Assembly (NCBI GenBank): GCA_900768105.1
Contig: CAAGBQ010000067.1
Span: 1-29,182 of the forward strand
DNA from: Oscillospiraceae bacterium
GTDB lineage: Bacteria > Bacillota > Clostridia > Oscillospirales > Ruminococcaceae
Length of the DNA: 29,182 bases
Direction: 5' to 3'
How positions within the stretch are numbered: the stretch's first letter is position 1; every line of letters begins with the position of its first letter. The notes below the pieces were generated by a model. The model saw nothing but the letters and a program-made list of their open reading frames with translations. It was not told where the DNA came from and did not search any database. Both the position numbers and the translations under genes were made by a program. Shown piece after piece: positions 22,986 through 29,182 of this stretch.

Positions 22986-23018
22986 ATTATTACAGCTATT
23001 ATTACAATTTATATTATA
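22986..23018 (-). promoter_or_regulatory. Possible dehydrogenase promoter with a direct-repeat site
   Basis: Read on the minus strand, TATAAT (23018-23013) has only a weak TTTATT -35 at 17 bases. Just downstream, around the start site, TGTAATAAT occurs twice (23006-22998 and 22994-22986), with a 12-base period. The repeated unit is a candidate operator; no known regulator site was matched. Confidence 0.35.
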
Positions 23019-23107
23019 AACCATCCCGCAGAAAAAATAAAGCCCTTGCAAAACATTTTTTGCGGATTTTTTAACGGTTTTTTTGCGGGAGCCGCGGGCA
23101 GAGAAAA

Positions 23108-24379
23108 TTATTCATCGGAAAAGTTATAGGAGCACATATCGGCGGCAGGCTCCTCCAATATTGTGGACATATAAATTTTGAAAAAGCTCTGCGGCATATA
23201 TTTCTGCCAAAGCGCCCATGCGGGGTCATCGGCGGAAAGAGTGCGCCTTCCGCCGAAATATTCGGCGTTCAGCCGCACGGCGAAGGCCGTCATCGAAGCC
23301 TTTTCTTCGGCGGTTGCGGCAGATTCCTCCAGCATGGCGGAAACCTGCTTTTCCGTTACAAGGTCAAAAAAGCCCGCGGAAAAGCTTGCAAAATCAAGCA
23401 GCTCCGGATTTGTTTCTCCGGAGGAAAGCGCCCATTCGGCAACATTTACCGAAGCGGTGCGGTAGCTTTGCGGCACGCCGTTTTTTATGGTGAGCACGCC
23501 GTATTGGTTGGGCGCGACCGCTATGGAGGAGCCTGCGATTTCCACGAAATCGCCCTCCTTTGCTATGTGCTGAATGTGCAGGTGGCCGCAAAGATTAAGA
23601 GAAACGCCGTATTCTTCAAAAAGAGAAAGCAGCTTTTCGCCGCCGATGGCGGTATAGCCAAAGGTGAAAAGGCGGTTGTGAACCAAAAGCGGCTGGTGGG
23701 TTACGGCGATGACGGCTGCGCCGTTTTCTTTCGCGGAGGAAAGCTGCTGTTCCGCCCAAGCAAGGGTTTCGTCCCGCACTTTTCCGGCGGTGTCGTTGGA
23801 GTTTATGTCGATGAGCAGCAGCAGAAGCTTCGGCGAAATTTCGGCGGCATAGCTTTGAGATGCGGGATCGCGGCTTGTGGCGTCGTTATAGCCGAAATCG
23901 GCATAGACGGAGGAAAAATCCGCGTCGGAAAGCGCCTCCGTGCGCTCCACGCCGCTTCCGGAAAAGGAATATGCGGTGCCGCCGGTATCGTGATTTCCCG
24001 GCAGGACAAAAACGGAAATTCCGGCGTCGTGCAGCGGCGCAAGAACTGCGGCAAGGCCGTTGTGGCTTGCGGGAGCGCCGTTTAGGGTAAGGTCGCCGCT
24101 TAAAATCACAGCATCCGGATGAAGCGCAAGCATATCCGCGGCGAAGGCTTCGCAAAGCTGGGGCGAATATTGAGTAACCTTGCCGTCGGCGCGGGTCAAA
24201 ATATCAATAAAGCCCTCGCCATAGTCGGTAAGCTCCGGCGAAAGGAAGTGCATATCCGTTGCGTGAACAACGGTCAGCACATCGTCCTTTTGCGCGGATT
24301 GGCAGGCGCAAAGCGTGAGCACGGAAATGAGCACCGCCGTAAAAATGAGCACGGCGCGCTTGAGCATGGCTGTTTTCAT
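23108..24379 (-). CDS. Metallophosphoesterase (calcineurin-like) lipoprotein
   Basis: 423 residues. A signal peptide ends in a lipobox-like LCAC with the lipidated cysteine at 26. The calcineurin-like motifs run in order: D42-x-H44 (TDMHF), GD at 95-96 (SGDLTLNG), GNHD at 128-131, a single His in VTHQPLL, and the GHLHIQH metal motif. Such exported enzymes hydrolyse phosphomonoesters, diesters or nucleotides outside the cell. A helical region of about 100 residues after the catalytic domain has no recognised family. GGAGG lies five bases before the ATG. The gene stands alone, and 22955-23107 between it and the dehydrogenase has no other gene. Confidence 0.9.
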   Translation of the reverse strand: MKTAMLKRAVLIFTAVLISVLTLCACQSAQKDDVLTVVHATDMHFLSPELTDYGEGFIDILTRADGKVTQYSPQLCEAFAADMLALHPDAVILSGDLTLNGAPASHNGLAAVLAPLHDAGISVFVLPGNHDTGGTAYSFSGSGVERTEALSDADFSSVYADFGYNDATSRDPASQSYAAEISPKLLLLLIDINSNDTAGKVRDETLAWAEQQLSSAKENGAAVIAVTHQPLLVHNRLFTFGYTAIGGEKLLSLFEEYGVSLNLCGHLHIQHIAKEGDFVEIAGSSIAVAPNQYGVLTIKNGVPQSYRTASVNVAEWALSSGETNPELLDFASFSAGFFDLVTEKQVSAMLEESAATAEEKASMTAFAVRLNAEYFGGRRTLSADDPAWALWQKYMPQSFFKIYMSTILEEPAADMCSYNFSDE

Positions 24380-24429
24380 AAAAACCTCCGATGTTTTGAT
24401 TATTTATATAATGAATACAATGGCATATG

Positions 24430-24555
24430 TAGCGCGAATCTCGGCTCCCTTGTGTAAGGTCGCAGCGAGGGGTTGCAGAGCGTTTCTCGCCTCCCCTGTG
24501 CAAGGGTAGAAATTCCTCGCTTCATCCTCCACCGGAGGCGCTCGGAATTTTTACC
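24430..24555 (-). repeat. Composite repeat fragments reaching into the tmcAL stop codon
   Basis: 24430-24500 has two CTCCC(C/T)TGTG motifs of the composite repeat. 24504-24555 is its palindromic module: arms GGGTAGAAATTCC (24504-24516) and GGAATTTTTACC (24544-24555) enclose a segment that is the reverse complement of that at 9935-9961. The TAA stop of tmcAL lies within the right arm. The module can fold into a terminator-like hairpin for tmcAL. Confidence 0.8.
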
Positions 24556-25744
24556 TTTGGGTAACAAGCTTTTCGGTATAGGCTTTGCCGCACTCGCCGG
24601 GAACTTTAAGGCAAAGCTGCCAAAGGTCCTCCGCGGCGCTTTCTGCGGCGGCGAACGCCGCCGCCCTCGGCGAAGCTTTTGCAAGCTCCGCAAGAGAAGC
24701 GCCTATGGGTATGCCGGTGTTTGCCTGCTTCGCCTTGCGAAGCACCTGCGCGCCGGTTTCGTTCATACCGAGGACGCGCACATAGGGCAGCGCGCCGTCG
24801 CCGAAAACCGCTTCGTCAAGGCCGATTGCAGCGGCGGCGGCAATGCGCTTTATACGGCTCATGGCATAGCGCTTTGTTTTGACGGCGGAATACAGCCCGT
24901 CAAGGGTTCCGGCGCGGCGCGTGGCTTCGTAAAAGCGGTGATAAAGCCCCTCTGCGGCGCAGTCCGGAACCGTGGCAAAGCTTTCCTCCGCCATGGCGCG
25001 CAGGCGTGAAAGCGCCGCAACCTCATATTTTTCCCGCAGAACCGGAAGGCGGCCCGCGGCGTATTCCTCAATTATCATCCGGCGGATTTCCGCAGGGAGA
25101 TACGGCAGCGCTTCCGTCGGCTTCGGAAGGCTGCGCAAAAAGCTTGCGGAGGCAAAGCCGCTGCGGCGGGGCGCTTCTCCGTGAAGCGCTCCGCGCCGCA
25201 GCACCGCCACGGGCTTTATTGTGCCGCCAAGGCGCAAGATCCATTTGCAGTATTCTGTGCCGAGGGTGTCGTTTGGGCTTTTGCAAAGGTGCGCAAGCTT
25301 CGGCGCAAGGCTTTCCGCCGCCTTTTGGCGTGCGGCAGGGGCAGAAAGCCCCTCCTTTTGGCGCTTTTTTACTTCGGAAATGAAATTTTCGCTGTCGGAG
25401 AGGGCGGCGAACGCCGCAATGTCTTCGGCGGAGCCGCATTCGCTTCCAAAGGAGAGAAAATCCACGCAGCCGAGGGCGGAAAGCACGCGCACGCCGCCTC
25501 CGGCGAAGCGCTCCGCGCTTCCCAAAGCGTAGTATGCCGGAAGCTCCAGCACAAGGTCGGCTCCGCAGGCAAGGGCGCAGCGCGTGCGCAGGTTTTTCGA
25601 GCACCAGGCGGGTTCGCCCCTTTGGGTAAGCTCGCCGCCAAGCACCACCACGACCGCGTCCGCAAATTCCTTTGTTTTTGCTATGTGGTATGCGTGCCCT
25701 TTGTGAAAGGGGTCGTATTCCGCAATAATTCCGGCAATGCGCAT
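24551..25744 (-). CDS. tmcAL: tRNA(Met) cytidine acetate ligase TmcAL (YlbM)
   Basis: 397 residues, a little shorter than the Bacillus protein. The nucleotidyltransferase fold is shown by H14-x-G-H17 (EYDPFHKGHAYH), GELTQRGEPA, the ELPAYYALGSAERFA region and SPNDTLGTEY. TmcAL uses ATP and acetate, through acetyl-AMP, to make N4-acetylcytidine at the wobble base of elongator tRNA(Met). It stands divergent from acetate kinase, a neighbourhood familiar in Clostridia. The C-terminal half is Ala/Arg-rich and more variable. The last codons and stop lie against a palindromic repeat, so the end may have been remodelled by insertion. Confidence 0.9.
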   Translation of the reverse strand: MRIAGIIAEYDPFHKGHAYHIAKTKEFADAVVVVLGGELTQRGEPAWCSKNLRTRCALACGADLVLELPAYYALGSAERFAGGGVRVLSALGCVDFLSFGSECGSAEDIAAFAALSDSENFISEVKKRQKEGLSAPAARQKAAESLAPKLAHLCKSPNDTLGTEYCKWILRLGGTIKPVAVLRRGALHGEAPRRSGFASASFLRSLPKPTEALPYLPAEIRRMIIEEYAAGRLPVLREKYEVAALSRLRAMAEESFATVPDCAAEGLYHRFYEATRRAGTLDGLYSAVKTKRYAMSRIKRIAAAAAIGLDEAVFGDGALPYVRVLGMNETGAQVLRKAKQANTGIPIGASLAELAKASPRAAAFAAAESAAEDLWQLCLKVPGECGKAYTEKLVTQR

Positions 25745-25789
25745 GGAAAATCCTCCTTTTGAATTTTATATTTTGTGTGCGATATATTC

Positions 25790-25905
25790 GCACAGGGGCA
25801 ACGCCGTGCAAGCTCCCCTTACACAGGGGAGGCGAGATTCGCTCTACAACCCCGCACTGCGGGACTTGCACAGGGGAGGCAAGATGTGCGCTGCAAACCC
25901 GCGGC
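25790..25905. repeat. Short palindromic repeats between tmcAL and ackA
   Basis: Several inverted CTCCCC/GGGGAG hairpin motifs of the composite family occur (CTCCCCTTACACAGGGGAG and CACAGGGGAGGC). They fill most of the 25745-25949 spacer. The rest of the 25745-26110 gap is the ackA promoter and leader. Confidence 0.75.
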
Positions 25906-25949
25906 GGCATAAAAATAGCGCGGGAAGAATTTTTTTAACGGTGTTCGTC

Positions 25950-25978
25950 TTGCAATTTTGTTTATAATGTAATAATAT
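25950..25978 (+). promoter_or_regulatory. Promoter of ackA
   Basis: TTGCAA (25950-25955), 17 bases, TAATAT (25973-25978). Other TATAAT boxes at 25963 and 25978 lack a -35 at a proper distance. The start site would be near 25985, leaving a leader of about 125 bases. Confidence 0.6.
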
Positions 25979-26015
25979 ATAATTGTTACCCGAATGTCAA
26001 ACAGGAACGGAAGTA

Positions 26016-26072
26016 TTTTTTGCCTTTTGGCGGCGCTTTCGCCGCAGGGCGAAAGCCTTCGCAGGCAAAAAA
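26016..26072 (+). promoter_or_regulatory. Predicted three-way-junction RNA in the ackA leader
   Basis: Three helices fit together. The outer stem pairs 26016-26025 with 26063-26072 (10 bp, TTTTTTGCCT/AGGCAAAAAA). One arm is GCGGCG (26030-26035) with CGCCGC (26040-26045) and a CTTT loop. The second is AGGGC (26046-26050) with GCCTT (26055-26059) capped by a GAAA tetraloop. The ribosome binding site follows 23 bases later. It matches no riboswitch class that I recognise, and a cis-acting regulatory role is inference. Confidence 0.5.
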
Positions 26073-26110
26073 CGGCACGGGACGAATTTAGCTTGGAGGT
26101 ATTCAGAAAA

Positions 26111-27313
26111 ATGAAAGTACTTGTTATCAACGCAGGCAGCTCTTCTCTTAAATACCAGCTCATCGAGATGGATAACGAAGAGGTTGTTGCAAAGGGCCTT
26201 TGCGAAAGAATAGGAATCGACGGCCATATCAGCCACAAAACCGCAGCAGGCTGGAAGACCGAATACGATGTTCCCTTCCCCACCCACAAAGAAGCTTTTG
26301 AAGAGCTTGTAAAGCTCCTTACCGAAGGCGAAAACAAAGTTGTTTCCGACATCAAAGAAATCAAAGCCATCGGCCACCGTGTTCTTCACGGTTCCGAAAA
26401 ATATAAGGCTTCCACCATCATCACCGATGAAGTTATCGAAGATATCGGCGTAAAATTCAAAGACCTCGGCCCGCTTCATAACCCGCCGCAGGCGGTCGCC
26501 ATGAAGGCTTGCCAGGAAGTTTTCGGAAAAGAAACCCCCATGGTTGCCGTTTTCGATACCTCCTTCCATCAGACCATGCCGCCGAAGGCTTATATGTTCG
26601 GTATTCCTTATGAATATTATGAGAAATACTCCATCCGCCGCTACGGCTTCCACGGAACTTCTCACCGCTATATCACAAAGAGATATTTTGAGATTACCGG
26701 CAAAGACCCCATGGGCACAAAGCTTGTTATCTGCCACCTTGGCAACGGTTCTTCCCTTTCCGCGGTAAAGGACGGCAAGGTTGTTGATACCTCCATGGGT
26801 CTTACCCCTCTTGACGGCTTTATTATGGGCACCCGCTGCGGCGGAATCGATCCCAGCGTTGTTACTTATGTTATGGACAAAGAGGGTCTTACTCCCGAAC
26901 AGATGTCCAACCTTATGAACAAAAAATCCGGCTTCCTCGGAATTTCCGGAATCAGCAGCGACTGCCGCGACCTTGAATCCGCAGCGGATGCAGGCAACGA
27001 AAGAGCAAAGCTTGCCCTTGATATGTTCGATTATCAGATCAAAAAAATCCTTGGCGGCTATGCTGCTGCCATGGGCGGCGTTGACGCGGTTATCTTCACC
27101 GGCGGTATCGGCGAAAACTCCGCAAGACAGCGCGCAGCTGTTTGCGAAAACATGGAATACCTCGGACTTTCCATCGGCGAAGAGCTGAACAACAACGCTT
27201 CCCGCAAGGAAGCTTCCTTCCAGACCGGCGATTCCAAGGTTGAGGCTTGGGTAATTCCCACCAACGAGGAAATTATGATTGCAAAGGATACCGTCGAAAA
27301 GGTTTTCGGCTGA
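26111..27313 (+). CDS. ackA: Acetate kinase
   Basis: 400 residues, the usual AckA length. It converts acetyl-phosphate and ADP to acetate and ATP, the final energy step of acetate fermentation. Family blocks include NAGSSSLKYQL (N7), GHRVLHG, LGPLHNPP, FDTSFHQTMP, YGFHGTSHRYI, CHLGNGSS and FTGGIGENS. The start at 26111 follows GGAGG at 26095-26099 by eleven bases; in-frame upstream codons lie in the structured leader. Phenylalanine is mostly TTC, in contrast to the TTT-rich neighbours, as expected of a highly expressed gene. The usual partner pta is not in the window. A bidirectional terminator follows. Confidence 0.98.
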   Translation: MKVLVINAGSSSLKYQLIEMDNEEVVAKGLCERIGIDGHISHKTAAGWKTEYDVPFPTHKEAFEELVKLLTEGENKVVSDIKEIKAIGHRVLHGSEKYKASTIITDEVIEDIGVKFKDLGPLHNPPQAVAMKACQEVFGKETPMVAVFDTSFHQTMPPKAYMFGIPYEYYEKYSIRRYGFHGTSHRYITKRYFEITGKDPMGTKLVICHLGNGSSLSAVKDGKVVDTSMGLTPLDGFIMGTRCGGIDPSVVTYVMDKEGLTPEQMSNLMNKKSGFLGISGISSDCRDLESAADAGNERAKLALDMFDYQIKKILGGYAAAMGGVDAVIFTGGIGENSARQRAAVCENMEYLGLSIGEELNNNASRKEASFQTGDSKVEAWVIPTNEEIMIAKDTVEKVFG

Positions 27314-27340
27314 TAGCAAAGCAATTATACAATGTATGCG

Positions 27341-27371
27341 AAAAAAGGCGCTCCGAACGGAGCGCCTTTCT
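27341..27371. terminator. Bidirectional terminator between ackA and the peptidase gene
   Basis: GGCGCTCCG (27347-27355) and CGGAGCGCC (27358-27366) form a 9-bp stem. TTTCTTTG follows on the + strand and six T on the minus strand, serving both convergent genes. Confidence 0.9.
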
Positions 27372-27407
27372 TTGTGTAAAATATATTACAGAATGTATAA
27401 GCGGAAA

Positions 27408-28835
27408 TCAAAATTCCATTTCGTCAAGGCGGAGCAGCAGCCGCGCATAGATTTTCATGGTTTTTACAAGCTGCGCAATGCTTGCGCACTCGTCCGGCTG
27501 GTGAATATCTCCGCGGAAAAGCCCAAACGGACTTACAAAGTCCGGATCCTCCGCGCCGAGGGCGTAGGCGTTCGGCATATTGCGGGCATAGGTTCCGCCG
27601 CCCATGGTGTAAGGCTTCCAGCTTTTTTCCGGGAAAAGCTCGCCGACGGTTTCCATACAAAGCCCCACAAGCTTGGAATCCGCAGGGATATAAAGAGGGG
27701 CGCTGTCGGTTACATTATAGATGGAAACGCCGTATTTTGAAACGCTTTCGGTAATTGCGGAAAGAACGGCGCTGCCTTTGCAGGTAACGGGATAGCGAAT
27801 ATCTATGCAAAGGTCAAGCTTGCCTTTTTCGGATTTGACAACGCCGCCCACATGGGTAAGCTTGCCGCTGGGTTCGTCCTCCAACGGAACGCCGATGGCG
27901 GCGCCGTTATAATCGGAAAGCACCTTTGCAATAAAGCCGAGGGAAAATTCCGCGCCGCCCTTTGCAAGGCCGGCTTCCAGCGCCGCATTCGCCGCAACGC
28001 CTATGGCGTTTACGCCGTTTTCCGGCGTGGAAGCGTGTACGGAAGCGCCCTCCGCCACAATTTTTACATTTTCTCCGTCGCGGAGCACGGAAATACGCTC
28101 CCTGCCGGAAAGCTTCTCCGAAGCTTCATCGAAAGAAACGCCGGAAAGCACAAGCTCCGCATGGCCTGCAACAACATTGCGCACGGTGCCGCCGATAAAG
28201 CTTACTATGTTGGAATTTTCATCCGGAATGGTGAAATTAAAGCGCATAATGCCTTTTTCTCCGTGGCAGATGGGATAGGCGCTGTCCGGAGTGAAGGTTA
28301 CAACGGGCAGTTCCTTGGAGGTTGCCTTATAGTGCTTAACATCCTCCATACCGCACTCCTCATCGCCGCCCATAAATATTTCCACGGCGCGGCGGGGCAG
28401 AATTCCAAGCTCCTTTAGGCAGCGCACGGCATAAACCGAAGCCCAAAGCGGACCTTTATCATCCATAACGCCGCGGCCGACAATTGTGTCGCCGTCCGGA
28501 AGGCGCGTAAGCGAATATGGCGGATATTCCCAATCGTCGCCGCAGGGAACAACATCAAGGTGGCCGAGAATGCCCACCTTTTCGCTGCCGCTTCCCACAT
28601 GGGCAACAAGGCAGAAGTTATCGCGGTTTTCCACCTCAAAGCCATAACCCTCCGCCATTTCCTTTGCGGTTTTAAGGGCAGCGGCGCTTCCCTTTCCGAA
28701 AGGAAATTCGCCGGGCGCAACGCCTAAATCCGCCGCGGAGGGCACGGCAACAAGCCGTGCAAGGTCGGCAAGGTATTCTTCTTTGTGGGAATCTATCCAT
28801 TCATCAATTTTTTTAGCTACATTTTTATCGGGCAT
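27408..28835 (-). CDS. M20-family dipeptidase (PepV/Sapep-like)
   Basis: 475 residues, the PepV length. The di-zinc site motifs are GHLDVVP (H92, D94), GRGVMDDKGP (D125/D126), GGDEECGM (E159/E160) and TPDSAYP, with a late GGGTYARNMPNA containing the last ligand region. The lid domain lies between about residues 190 and 370. PepV-type enzymes cleave dipeptides, including beta-Ala-His, inside the cell. AAAGGAGG precedes the ATG at 28835. It is monocistronic and convergent with ackA, with a promoter at 28874-28902. Confidence 0.93.
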   Translation of the reverse strand: MPDKNVAKKIDEWIDSHKEEYLADLARLVAVPSAADLGVAPGEFPFGKGSAAALKTAKEMAEGYGFEVENRDNFCLVAHVGSGSEKVGILGHLDVVPCGDDWEYPPYSLTRLPDGDTIVGRGVMDDKGPLWASVYAVRCLKELGILPRRAVEIFMGGDEECGMEDVKHYKATSKELPVVTFTPDSAYPICHGEKGIMRFNFTIPDENSNIVSFIGGTVRNVVAGHAELVLSGVSFDEASEKLSGRERISVLRDGENVKIVAEGASVHASTPENGVNAIGVAANAALEAGLAKGGAEFSLGFIAKVLSDYNGAAIGVPLEDEPSGKLTHVGGVVKSEKGKLDLCIDIRYPVTCKGSAVLSAITESVSKYGVSIYNVTDSAPLYIPADSKLVGLCMETVGELFPEKSWKPYTMGGGTYARNMPNAYALGAEDPDFVSPFGLFRGDIHQPDECASIAQLVKTMKIYARLLLRLDEMEF

Positions 28836-28873
28836 ATCAGAGCCTCCTTTTACAAAAACATTATTTCATTATA

Positions 28874-28902
28874 ATTGTAGCACACTAAACCGTTAAAGTA
28901 AA
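28874..28902 (-). promoter_or_regulatory. Promoter of the M20 peptidase gene
   Basis: Read on the minus strand: TTTACT (28902-28897), 17 bases, TACAAT (28879-28874), with TGC just upstream (extended -10). Confidence 0.6.
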
Positions 28903-28941
28903 TAGCCCCGCCAAAAAAAATCCGCGGCGATTCTGTGCAAG

Positions 28942-29024
28942 CCTTCCCCATTGGGGAAGGTGGCGGTGGTTTTCGCTTTACCGAAAACCGCCGACGGATG
29001 AGGGCCGCCCGCCACGGGCGGGCG
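28942..29024 (+). repeat. Triple-hairpin repeat, copy 4
   Basis: Hairpin 1 is at 28942-28949/28953-28960, hairpin 2 at 28964-28975/28982-28993 (twelve pairs, one G-U type) and hairpin 3 at 29006-29013/29017-29024. The loop of hairpin 3 is ACG rather than the GCA of the other copies, while the stem is unchanged. Confidence 0.9.
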
Positions 29025-29045
29025 TAACTTCTGCCGCTGCGCACT

Positions 29046-29182
29046 GCGGCAATTGAGAGCGAATCTCGCCTCCCCTGTGTATCTTAAGCAAGAATGTTTG
29101 CGCCGCTTTGCGGCGAAAACATTTTGTGTTTGGTGCTTTGCGCCAAACACAGGCGGCTTTGCCGCCCTTGCTACGATAAATG
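29046..29182 (+). repeat. Composite intergenic repeat, left part, cut by the window end
   Basis: 137 bases match 9762-9898 with three differences. The copy stops 51 bases short of the point at which the window's first base aligns to the middle copy. There is no gene in 28903-29182. Confidence 0.88.

Noticed and set aside
21527..23074. 515-codon open frame antisense to the alcohol dehydrogenase
   Set aside because: It runs through a repeat and the whole dehydrogenase gene on the opposite strand; the sense frame has all the family motifs.
25997..27319. 440-codon open frame antisense to ackA
   Set aside because: It mirrors the strongly coding acetate kinase frame, has no homology-like motifs and no ribosome binding site; it results from codon bias on the sense strand.

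Overview
The window looks like chromosomal DNA of a spore-forming Clostridia member, probably an Oscillospirales-like gut anaerobe. The grounds are roughly 50% GC, strong GGAGG ribosome binding sites, near-consensus sigma-A promoters, an M23 protein resembling SpoIIQ, a G5/3D-domain protein, the mreBCD set, and abundant short palindromic intergenic repeats. The placement is inferred from gene content only. No rRNA, tRNA, CRISPR array, transposase or prophage gene was seen.

Layout. (1) 284-7967, + strand: a six-gene operon with a CpsB-type tyrosine phosphatase, a secreted Ig-like protein, two fused Wzz/BY-kinases with Gly-Tyr tails, an ABC exporter, and a membrane protein with five 25-residue repeats carrying HYDDYG-like motifs. 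No glycosyltransferase, flippase or polymerase lies in the window. (2) 8046-9748, +: an ABC-F ATPase behind a leader with a three-codon ORF and an intrinsic terminator. (3) 10203-13662, -: mreB-mreC-mreD and an Rrf2-type regulator. (4) 14374-15997, -: a Tim44/zinc-ribbon membrane protein coupled to a chloramphenicol-acetyltransferase-like gene. (5) 16118-16958, +: rnhA and a small unknown gene. (6) 17219-18843, -: a threonine aldolase-family enzyme and a zinc-ribbon DUF4870-like protein. (7) 19009-19728, +: the SpoIIQ-like M23 protein. (8) 19808-21452, -: a G5/3D-domain protein and a GNAT acetyltransferase. (9) 21785-24379, -: an iron-containing alcohol dehydrogenase and a metallophosphoesterase lipoprotein. 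(10) 24551-27313: tmcAL (-) and ackA (+), divergent. (11) 27408-28902, -: an M20/PepV-like dipeptidase.

The most interesting system is region 1. It holds two tyrosine kinases, their likely phosphatase, and a co-transcribed protein whose cytoplasmic repeats are rich in acidic tyrosine motifs, which suggests a dedicated phosphotyrosine circuit at the membrane. Next is the ABC-F leader, which has the parts of a ribosome-mediated attenuator. Third is a modular triple-hairpin repeat, present in five full copies whose middle stem changes sequence but keeps its pairing. Both window ends fall inside copies of one composite repeat, so this may be a contig broken at repeats.
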